Positions 25,124-30,280 of a stretch of DNA of 39,621 nucleotides are shown one piece after another. The first letter of the stretch is position 1. Every line of letters starts with the position of its first letter. The translations under genes and the position numbers were made by a program. The notes under the pieces are model-generated. The model did not search any database. It was not told the DNA's origin and worked only from the letters and a program-made list of their open reading frames with translations. The DNA is from a virus, in the IMG/VR virus record IMGVR_UViG_3300004460_000357, positions 1 to 39,621 of that record. One strand, 5' to 3'.

Positions 25124-25217
25124 CTTCTAAAAGAAGCCCTAAGGCCGATTCTTGCCCCGGGCCTATAAAATATAAAACAGTAGTAAGAATCACTATCATT
25201 ATCACTACTATTATCAT
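25107..25217 (-). CDS. Putative single-span membrane peptide
   Basis: The 36-residue frame encodes MIIVVIMIVILTTVLYFIG, a clear transmembrane helix, followed by a short acidic tail (GPGQESALGLLLEDLAYK). The ATG has GAGAAGAG 7 nt upstream. It is on the strand opposite to terL and in a repeat-rich region; its 3' end lies in the second 47-bp repeat. A longer frame extends to 25316 but lacks a good ribosome-binding site. It may be a chance frame, so confidence is low. Confidence 0.35.
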   Translation of the reverse strand: MIIVVIMIVILTTVLYFIGPGQESALGLLLEDLAYK

Positions 25218-25245
25218 TAATAGCTCTTCTCTTATAGCGATAGCG

Positions 25246-25261
25246 GACGGCAATAGCCGTC
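25246..25261. other. GC-rich hairpin GACGGC-AATA-GCCGTC
   Basis: A perfect 6-bp stem with a 4-nt loop stands out in an AT-rich region. It has no following T-run on either strand. It lies 30 bp upstream of the promoter at 25291-25319 and may insulate it from terL transcription. Confidence 0.45.
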
Positions 25262-25290
25262 TACTATAGCAACAAGGTATAATAAAGCTG

Positions 25291-25319
25291 TTTACTTTTA
25301 TAGCAAAGACTGTCATAAT
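25291..25319 (+). promoter_or_regulatory. Sigma70-type promoter TTTACT-N17-CATAAT
   Basis: TTTACT at 25291-25296 and CATAAT at 25314-25319 are separated by 17 bp. The same form occurs at 26576-26604 and 35022-35050. It is placed to transcribe the small genes at 25358 and 25572. This supports use of host RNA polymerase. Confidence 0.6.
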
Positions 25320-25574
25320 GTTATTAACAAATCAAAACAACCGACGAGATTACTACTATGCTTGCTATTATTAATGCTGAATCAATTTTATTCGATGCTA
25401 TACAAGATAATGACAGCGACTTTAAAACTACGTTTGAGCCAGTATTAAAAGAGCTACAAGCATGTATAACGCATAAAACAACACTGATGAGTCGTGCAAG
25501 TGCAGACTATGTTAATGCTTGCTAATGTTTTATGTTATTAACAAATCAAAACAATCGACGATATTACTACTATG
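25318..25574 (+). repeat. Duplicated 43-bp gene leader
   Basis: The 43-bp sequences at 25318-25360 and 25532-25574 differ at two positions. Each ends in the ATG of a small gene, so the leader and start were duplicated as a unit while the coding sequences differ. The second copy has lost the GAG that may act as ribosome-binding site in the first (GACGAG to GACGAT). Confidence 0.75.
25358..25525 (+). CDS. Small acidic protein of unknown function
   Basis: The 55-residue frame MLAIINAESILFDAIQDNDSDF...ADYVNAC reads as a plausible helical acidic protein. It has a promoter 40 bp upstream and a leader shared with the next small gene. Translation signals are weak (GAG 10 nt before ATG). Such small early genes beside promoters are often host-takeover proteins; here that is only a possibility. 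Confidence 0.5.
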   Translation: MLAIINAESILFDAIQDNDSDFKTTFEPVLKELQACITHKTTLMSRASADYVNAC

Positions 25575-25676
25575 AATATTACAACATGTGTAAATAAAGA
25601 AGTGATAATATTGACTGACGTTAGCGATACTGAAGTAGACTTTATTACAGAACACTATAGAGCTATAGAGCTATAG
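25572..25676 (+). CDS. Small gene truncated by an 8-bp tandem repeat
   Basis: The frame MNITTCVNKEVIILTDVSDTEVDFITEHYRAIEL stops after 34 residues inside the tandem repeat AGCTATAG at 25661-25684. If the repeat had one unit in place of three, the frame would stay open to the TAA at 25777-25779 and encode about 30 more residues (…TTNCLILSGEYLNTLLIDF…), which look protein-like. The gene therefore looks disrupted or phase-variable by repeat expansion. Leader shared with the gene at 25358. Confidence 0.45.
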   Translation: MNITTCVNKEVIILTDVSDTEVDFITEHYRAIEL

Positions 25677-25684
25677 AGCTATAG
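25655..25684 (+). repeat. Short tandem repeat (AGCTATAG)x3
   Basis: A CTATAG followed by three exact 8-bp units. Each unit contains the palindromes AGCT and CTATAG. Eight is not a multiple of three, so copy-number change shifts the frame of the small gene it lies in. Confidence 0.85.
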
Positions 25685-25796
25685 AGACAACTAATTGTCT
25701 TATCCTGTCTGGCGAGTATTTAAACACTTTGCTAATCGATTTTAGTAATAACACAAACATACATATCAAACATAACTAATTATAATTGGGGGTGGA

Positions 25797-25860
25797 GAAC
25801 TAATAGCTAAGTGATTGGAATGGCGGTGAATTACTTTTGGGTTCAAATCCAAAAAATCCA
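25797..25860 (+). other. tRNA-like relic
   Basis: TAGCTAAGTGATTGGAATGGC (25804-25824) reads as positions 8-25 of a tRNA, with a 4-bp D stem (GCTA/TGGC) and GG in the loop. TTTTGG-GTTCAAAT-CCAAAA (25835-25854) resembles a T arm, though its loop is 8 nt. Only about 10 nt lie between them, so the anticodon arm is missing, and the ends do not form an acceptor stem. A TATAAT box lies at 25781-25786. This is a decayed tRNA gene, an attachment-site remnant or a small RNA, not a working tRNA. Confidence 0.4.
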
Positions 25861-25951
25861 TTACTATTTTTCTATAATACTAAAAATCTATATTTATTAA
25901 AGACTAAAACACCCCCCCTAATATATACTATACCGGGATACGGATTTTTCG

Positions 25952-26162
25952 GATTTGCTCCCCTTTAAGAAACTTATTTTTTATTACTTTTTGGAATATA
26001 CTTTATTCGCTCAATTTTACTACACTTACCTGCCTAATCTATTTATCCTAAATTGCCGATTTGCTCCCCTTTAAGAAACTTATTTTTATTACTTTTTGGA
26101 ATATACTTTATTCGCTCAATTTTACTACACTTACCTGCCTAATCTATTTATCCTAAATTGCC
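25952..26162 (+). repeat. Tandem repeat, two copies of about 106 bp
   Basis: Copies at 25952-26057 (106 bp) and 26058-26162 (105 bp) are identical except for one T in a T-run. Each begins GATTTGCTCCCC and ends TTTATCCTAAATTGCC. No convincing gene is present; a 62-codon frame across it is low-complexity. TTATCCTAA resembles the DnaA box TTATCCACA at seven of nine positions, once per copy. An origin or end-processing role is possible. Confidence 0.9.
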
Positions 26163-26241
26163 CGTTAATTACTTTAATGCTAGTGATAGCAGCAAATTAC
26201 ACTATTCGTAAGTCCTTGATTTTTATACAAATTTTTCATCA

Positions 26242-26334
26242 AGCTCCTGTAAGCCTCCACACCGTGTTTAAAATCAGGCCCTGATGATCATATCAGTTCA
26301 AATTTTAAACACGACACGGATTAAACCAGGAGCT
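26242..26334. repeat. Long interrupted inverted repeat, copy 2 of the structured element
   Basis: AGCTCCT (26242-26248) pairs with AGGAGCT (26328-26334), and CGTGTTTAAAAT (26263-26274) pairs perfectly with ATTTTAAACACG (26302-26313); CCGTG can also pair with CACGG (26315-26319). The loop holds AGGCC and a further small inverted repeat CTGAT/ATCAG. The design and key words match 3880-3972: outer AGCTCCT/AGGAGC, inner TTTAAAAT/ATTTTAAA, and a middle segment whose sequence differs but still pairs. The whole stretch 26163-26575 has no gene. Confidence 0.7.
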
Positions 26335-26575
26335 CAAATTTCGTCTAAAAACAGAGGTAATGCCAAAATCAGTCAAACAATAACAGTAAATGCACTATCA
26401 ATTCACCCGTATCCTTAAACCAAACATTTAGTTATGTCTATAAGAATATCATTAGTTATAGTTATAAACTCTAACGAAAGTGCTTACTTTTCTACTTCTT
26501 ACGTTTATAATTATAAGCATCAAGTCGACAAACTCAGGAATATAAGTTAAAGCGAGAATTACTTGAAAATAAATG

Positions 26576-26604
26576 TTTACAAGCAAGATTAACAACGTTA
26601 TAAT
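26576..26604 (+). promoter_or_regulatory. Sigma70-type promoter TTTACA-N17-TATAAT
   Basis: TTTACA at 26576-26581 and TATAAT at 26599-26604 with a 17-bp spacer are a near-consensus host promoter. It drives the rightward early block starting at 26640. The downstream leader CACAAACCAACAGGTAAA (26618-26635) is repeated exactly at 27805-27822 before another gene in the block and carries the AGGT ribosome-binding site. Confidence 0.75.
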
Positions 26605-26639
26605 TAACTTACACAATCACAAACCAACAGGTAAAGATC

Positions 26640-27080
26640 ATGTCAAATTCAAATGTTAAAAAAGTATACATCCCTTTAATTGAACTTCTTGAAGCAAACA
26701 AGAATAAGTCCATAAAAACGCTAATGCCTGAAATACTTGCGTTGACACAATCCAAAACACAAGCTAAGACTTATAGAGTTAACGAGAATGGCGAAGTCAC
26801 TCACGTATTCTGCTACTACCATAAACTATGGGAAGACGTTAGCATCGCAGAGTATGGAGCTAAGGCTAAAACAGCCTCTGGTCTCAATACCATGTGCAAA
26901 GAAGGCTTATCAAATTGGTCTAAACAACAACGTGATTACAAGAAAGCAAAATCACAGATATTAGATCAAGTTGTCGCCGGTACACTATCAGCCGATAAAG
27001 TTGAAGACACTTTGCATGACTTAGAGCAAGCTAAAGATCAAATTGTGCTTCGTGAAGACGGTCACGGCGAAGCAGAGTAA
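26640..27080 (+). CDS. Conserved early protein, paralogue of the gene at 35110
   Basis: The 146-residue protein is unrecognised but shares with the 166-residue product at 35110 the pattern GxVTHxxCxYxKxW, then GAKAxxASGxxxMxKEGxSxWSKQQRxxKKxK, and a C-terminal acidic helix. Both begin with a VKK.Y..LIE.L helix. The central Gly/Ser/Lys block and charged helix suggest nucleic-acid or protein binding. Each paralogue is the first gene after a TTTACA-N17-(T/C)ATAAT promoter, so both are probably expressed immediately after infection. Confidence 0.75.
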   Translation: MSNSNVKKVYIPLIELLEANKNKSIKTLMPEILALTQSKTQAKTYRVNENGEVTHVFCYYHKLWEDVSIAEYGAKAKTASGLNTMCKEGLSNWSKQQRDYKKAKSQILDQVVAGTLSADKVEDTLHDLEQAKDQIVLREDGHGEAE

Positions 27081-27086
27081 TTAGCT

Positions 27087-27557
27087 ATGTTAACACCACA
27101 ACTCATTAGCTACATTGATAAGCTGTCTAAAGAAGAGTTGGCTAATCAGCTCTTCATAGATAGCACAACTAGAGTACTGAATCGCAACGCCTATAACTTG
27201 GCTAAAGCTAAGAAATATGTCAGCATAATCGACTTAGACTCTTTAAAGTATATCAATGATAGCATCAGCCATAGAAAAGGCGACATCCTATTATTAAAAC
27301 TTGCAACACTACTGAGCAAGAATTTTAGTGACGTTTACCGTATCTCTGGCGATGAATTTGTGGTATTATCAGATTGTAACATTAACCCACAGCTTAAAGC
27401 TCTCCAGCATCAGTTTAAGATATTCAGCTTTGGTACTTCTACAACACTAGACAAGGCTGATTTAAAATTGCAAGCGGATAAACAACAGCGAGAGTCTTCA
27501 GGATTAAGAGCTCAACGAGGAGAACAACCGCCATGGTACCAGACGCATATTTCTTAG
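27087..27557 (+). CDS. Minimal stand-alone GGDEF-domain protein (diguanylate-cyclase-like)
   Basis: The 156-residue protein has the GGDEF signature set: DSTTRVLNR (25-33; usually DxLTGLxNR), IDLDSLKYINDS (48-59; metal-binding Asp49, Lys54, base-binding Asn57), SHRKGD (61-66), and the active-site loop RISGDEF (85-91). FSFGTS (113-118) and ADLKLQADKQ (124-133) match the family's C-terminal strand and helix. There is no sensory domain and no RxxD inhibitory site before the motif. The segment after SGDEF is shorter than in bacterial enzymes. It could make c-di-GMP or another cyclic dinucleotide, or bind GTP only. The 3' end overlaps the next gene by 25 nt. Confidence 0.8.
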   Translation: MLTPQLISYIDKLSKEELANQLFIDSTTRVLNRNAYNLAKAKKYVSIIDLDSLKYINDSISHRKGDILLLKLATLLSKNFSDVYRISGDEFVVLSDCNINPQLKALQHQFKIFSFGTSTTLDKADLKLQADKQQRESSGLRAQRGEQPPWYQTHIS

Positions 27558-27802
27558 TTGACTGTTACAAAGGCACAGCTGTTCAATGGTCATTAATCGT
27601 GTACAAACTCAGTAAGCTATCGCATTATGTACTAGCTACTGAAAAGTTTAGAACGCCAGACAATACGTTAGGAGATGTAACAATAGTTATAAGTAAAGCT
27701 TATCGCAACTTTCCTCAACATAACGTCGTACTAGAAAACTATGGAAGCAATAACGAGATGGAGCTTAAACAAATAGCTGAAGCTCTACTAATTCAGCAAT
27801 AA
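27533..27802 (+). CDS. Protein of unknown function coupled to the GGDEF gene
   Basis: The 89-residue protein starts at ATG 27533, with a strong GAGGAG ribosome-binding site lying inside the GGDEF coding sequence. It looks like a compact alpha/beta protein (DAYFLVDCYKGTAVQWSLIVYKL, DVTIVISKAYRNF) without hydrophobic spans. No family is recognised. The 25-nt overlap suggests the two proteins act together or in fixed ratio. Confidence 0.7.
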   Translation: MVPDAYFLVDCYKGTAVQWSLIVYKLSKLSHYVLATEKFRTPDNTLGDVTIVISKAYRNFPQHNVVLENYGSNNEMELKQIAEALLIQQ

Positions 27803-27827
27803 TACACAAACCAACAGGTAAATAACA

Positions 27828-28277
27828 ATGCACAGCAATCAAATATTAGCTTTAATCCAAGCAGACAAATTCTACTTAGTTAAAGTCCGATTTAAACACA
27901 ACAGTCAGTCACAAGGCATTACGTACAGCGACAAAACTTATACTTATAAAGTTCCTAAGTTTGTTAAACTTGAGTTAGAAGACGAAGTAATAGTTGATTC
28001 GCCTTTTAATGGTTTTGTCGTCGTGAAAGTTGTCGACATAATTGACGGCGGAGTACTGTACGACCAAGACTTTACTAACTCTAAAGGCTATAAGTGGATT
28101 GTGCAAAAAGTTTGCGCCGATCAATATTATAAGCACCTTGAACGTGAGTATGAAGCTGAGCAAGTACTTAAACAACACTTAACTAACAAAGCTCGTAAGG
28201 AAGCCATAGCTAGCATCAATGAAATGTTTGGCGAAGATTTGCTAACGAATTTAAACGAAGTATTAGCTATAAGGTAA
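27828..28277 (+). CDS. YTYKVP-domain protein, paralogue of the gene at 34464
   Basis: The 149-residue protein has a beta domain DKTYTYKVPKFVKLELEDEVIVDSPFNGF followed by VVKVVDI, then YKWIV, and a C-terminal charged helix (residues 100-149). The order resembles the small 3'-DNA-binding domain at the N terminus of PriA (YxVP...GxxVxV...GxV), but similarity is too short to assign. The product at 34464-34862 shares the YTYKVP, GD/ED-xAVV/VIV and Y-x-W-V blocks. A leader identical over 18 nt to that of the gene at 26640 precedes it. Confidence 0.65.
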   Translation: MHSNQILALIQADKFYLVKVRFKHNSQSQGITYSDKTYTYKVPKFVKLELEDEVIVDSPFNGFVVVKVVDIIDGGVLYDQDFTNSKGYKWIVQKVCADQYYKHLEREYEAEQVLKQHLTNKARKEAIASINEMFGEDLLTNLNEVLAIR

Positions 28278-28283
28278 CTAGCT

Positions 28284-28463
28284 ATGAATCAGAAATACTT
28301 TATGCCTTTAGCACCAGGCGGAACTGCATGTGGTTGGCTAATCTCAGACACTGAAGACAAAGCCTGGGAAGCACTAATGGAAGACGCATCCCATATGCCT
28401 TATGAAAATAAACAAGCCTTTATCGATCGAGGTTACACTGTTGAAGAGGTTATAGAAAAATGA
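28284..28463 (+). CDS. Small protein of unknown function
   Basis: The 59-residue protein MNQKYFMPLAPGG…RGYTVEEVIEK lies in a chain of tightly packed small genes and ends by overlapping the next as ATGA. The C-terminal YENKQAFIDRGYTVEEV is common to small phage proteins without known role. It is too short for many gene callers but has normal codon use and coupling. Confidence 0.65.
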   Translation: MNQKYFMPLAPGGTACGWLISDTEDKAWEALMEDASHMPYENKQAFIDRGYTVEEVIEK

Positions 28464-28579
28464 TTTCATTTGCATGGCTATACATATTAGTGGGCTTAAC
28501 ATTACAATCTGTTATTGTATGGCCGCGATTTCTTTTTCTTAATACCTATTACTCTATTCTTTATTATACTGGATATTAA
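28460..28579 (+). CDS. Small membrane peptide
   Basis: The 39-residue frame is hydrophobic and aromatic (MISFAWLYILVGLTLQSVIVW, then a Tyr/Phe/Leu-rich tail), with one membrane span. It overlaps the preceding stop as ATGA and is 2 nt before the next start. Such peptides among early genes may affect the envelope or superinfection, but nothing in the sequence shows which. Confidence 0.5.
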   Translation: MISFAWLYILVGLTLQSVIVWPRFLFLNTYYSILYYTGY

Positions 28580-28581
28580 TT

Positions 28582-28794
28582 ATGATTACGACAATTGAGC
28601 AAGCAACTAAAGTACAAACCCTTAGAGTAGCTAAAGGCAAACAAGGCCATAGCAAAGCAGTTAGATTGTTTTGTAAACGCGGGCTTAACTTGCAAAACCT
28701 TGAAGACTACAACAAGTACCTTCAGCTTAAGCAAAGTTTGCCCTCTATAGACATTAGTCCTAAAGCCGAACAAGTAAAAACAGAGGAAAGCTAA
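28582..28794 (+). CDS. Small basic protein of unknown function
   Basis: The 70-residue protein is Lys/Gln-rich: MITTIEQATKVQTLRVAKGKQGHSKAVRLFCKRGL, then LEDYNKYLQLKQ and an acidic end. It could bind nucleic acid. It sits between two small membrane peptide genes, with 2-nt and 0-nt spacings. No family is recognised. Confidence 0.6.
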   Translation: MITTIEQATKVQTLRVAKGKQGHSKAVRLFCKRGLNLQNLEDYNKYLQLKQSLPSIDISPKAEQVKTEES

Positions 28795-28893
28795 ATGATA
28801 CTACTAGCGCTCGCAATTGCAACAGTAGCTGGCTGGTTACCGCTAACGTGGGCGCTAGTAGCTGTTATACTTTATATATGGTTAGGTAATTAA
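28795..28893 (+). CDS. Small membrane peptide
   Basis: The 32-residue frame is a single hydrophobic helix (MILLALAIATVAGWLPLTWA…). The start follows the preceding stop directly, with GAGGAAAG upstream as a good ribosome-binding site. The stop overlaps the next ATG (TAATG), so it is translationally coupled to the DnaA-like gene. Confidence 0.55.
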   Translation: MILLALAIATVAGWLPLTWALVAVILYIWLGN

Positions 28894-29330
28894 TGAATTT
28901 ATTTAAACTTACAACTAAAGACGGTGAACAATATTTGTTAGCTAATAACATGACTGTTGCGCTGTCTAGATATGAAACAGGCTATGTTACTAGTATAGAA
29001 CACTTGTCAGACAATGTCATAACAGTCAGCGAAAACAACACTGTTATAGCACCAAGCGAGTTACTTTACACTTTTTGTACAGTTAATAAGTTAAACATAG
29101 AGGCAGTGCAAAGTGCAGATAGATCAAAATATTTAGCTGAAGCTAGGAGAACTATAGCGTATTTATTAGAAACAGAATTAGCTTGCTCATTGAGTAGAAT
29201 TGCTGGGTTAATAAATAAAGACCATACTAGCGTAATGCATTACAAAGCTAGTATGGTCAAACAGCTGGAAGCTAAAGAAGGATTAGCTTATGAGTATTTA
29301 ATGAATTATTACAATGCTACGGCAGAATAA
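28893..29330 (+). CDS. DnaA domain IV-like DNA-binding protein
   Basis: The 145-residue protein ends in a helix-turn-helix close to DnaA domain IV: an entry helix (LLYTFCTVNKLNIEAVQS), then YLAEARRTIAYLLETELACSLSRIAGLINKDHTSVMHY. KDHTSVMHY matches the DnaA signature RDHTTVLHA that reads the DnaA box. The ATPase domain is absent; the N terminus (residues 1-60) is a different beta-rich domain. It may bind phage or host origins, or compete with host DnaA. It is last in its block, and its 3' end overlaps the opposing dUTPase-like gene by 14 nt. Confidence 0.78.
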   Translation: MNLFKLTTKDGEQYLLANNMTVALSRYETGYVTSIEHLSDNVITVSENNTVIAPSELLYTFCTVNKLNIEAVQSADRSKYLAEARRTIAYLLETELACSLSRIAGLINKDHTSVMHYKASMVKQLEAKEGLAYEYLMNYYNATAE

Positions 29331-29964
29331 TGCGATCTGCTACTTTGTTAGCATAATGCCACTCAAGCTTTTTATACAGCTCTTTAAATGTCATATCCTT
29401 ATTAGCGCCGTAAATTTCCATCATAACAGCATTATCTTCGCAGCCATTCCAATCTTTTTTATACGTACCCTCAAGGTAACCGTTATTCCAACGGAACATG
29501 TTGAGGGTATTTTTAATCATATACACCCAGTAAATTTCTTTTAAATCCATACCATAGACTAAACAAATAGCTAAGAATAGATCTATCCTCCAGACTCCAT
29601 CAGATAGCCCAGCAGCCAAGAATTCTTTTAAGTTGATACAAACATCAGAATTGTCTAAATCTTCGTAGGTGTAGCTATGCTCGACCGCATCTTGAATATC
29701 TGCAACAATGTCTTTTTCAATACCGTCAATTAAATAGCAGTTCATCATAAAGTGCCATATATCAATAAGCTCAATACGAACATTATCATAGTCGATCTCA
29801 GAGTGCTTCCACCATTTAAATCCTAAGGCATCTAGTAATTCACCTGTTTCAACTATAATAGCTTGAGCTTGATCCCACGGCTGTTGCTTCCATTGTGGGT
29901 GCAACTTAGTCTGTAAAGCGTTTTGCATTGTAAGCATTTCTTGCATCAATTGTTGATCATTCAT
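29317..29964 (-). CDS. Dimeric dUTPase/dCTPase-type nucleotide pyrophosphatase
   Basis: The 215-residue protein has the all-alpha dUTPase_2 pattern: IIVETGELLDALGFKWWK (residues about 36-53) with the metal-binding ExxE, ELIDIWHFMMN (about 65-75) with ExxD, and YMIKNTLNMFRWNNGYLEGTYKK near the C terminus (KNxxN and GYxxGxYKK). It hydrolyses dUTP, and perhaps dCTP, to the monophosphate; T4 gp56, which removes dCTP in a modified-cytosine phage, has been placed in the same superfamily. It is the last gene of the leftward replication block and converges on the DnaA-like gene. Confidence 0.85.
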   Translation of the reverse strand: MNDQQLMQEMLTMQNALQTKLHPQWKQQPWDQAQAIIVETGELLDALGFKWWKHSEIDYDNVRIELIDIWHFMMNCYLIDGIEKDIVADIQDAVEHSYTYEDLDNSDVCINLKEFLAAGLSDGVWRIDLFLAICLVYGMDLKEIYWVYMIKNTLNMFRWNNGYLEGTYKKDWNGCEDNAVMMEIYGANKDMTFKELYKKLEWHYANKVADRIILP

Positions 29965-29972
29965 AGTAACTC

Positions 29973-30086
29973 CTAAAGTGACGCAATAGCGTTGATTATT
30001 GTTGAAAAGAATAAGTAAGCTGCAAGTGTAGTTACTAGTATAGTAGCGCTGACAAAGAACTGTTTCCAGTTAAATTTAGTCTTCAT
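29973..30086 (-). CDS. Small membrane peptide
   Basis: The 37-residue frame MKTKFNWKQFFVSATILVTTLAAYLFFSTII… has a basic N terminus and one membrane span. It overlaps the stop of the upstream gene as ATGA and has TTGGAGC about 8 nt before its ATG. It fills the gap before the dUTPase-like gene. Confidence 0.55.
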   Translation of the reverse strand: MKTKFNWKQFFVSATILVTTLAAYLFFSTIINAIASL

Positions 30087-30280
30087 TTATTTGCTCCAAT
30101 GTTATTGTTCACTAACTCATCTGTATCACTCCTCTTTATGTTCTTTTGAAATTCTTTTAGCTTCGCATTAATTTCTTTATCAGAAAATTCGCAGCTAGGT
30201 AATTGCTTTACTGTATTACCGGCAGCTAAATAAGCTTGTGTAGCTAATTCTATTTCTTTGCTTTCTTTTTGTTTACTCAT
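30083..30280 (-). CDS. Small charged protein of unknown function
   Basis: The 65-residue protein is helical and charged (MSKQKESKEIELATQAYLAAGNTVKQLP, then KEINAKLKEFQKNIKR). It directly follows the primase-helicase gene with no gap. No family is recognised; a small replication accessory factor is possible. Confidence 0.6.
   Translation of the reverse strand: MSKQKESKEIELATQAYLAAGNTVKQLPSCEFSDKEINAKLKEFQKNIKRSDTDELVNNNIGANK

Noticed and set aside
25797-25860. Complete tRNA gene
   Set aside because: The anticodon arm is missing and the ends cannot form an acceptor stem; kept only as a tRNA-like relic.
26096-26284. A 62-codon plus-strand frame across the 106-bp repeat
   Set aside because: It spans tandem repeat and stem sequence, is aromatic low-complexity, has no ribosome-binding site, and part of it would be duplicated in the first repeat copy.
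25022-26340. CRISPR array in the repeat-rich gap
   Set aside because: Repeats are few, of different families and lengths, and mostly adjacent, without regular unique spacers; no cas genes. The Cas4-like nuclease at 527-1312 is a common phage RecB-type enzyme.
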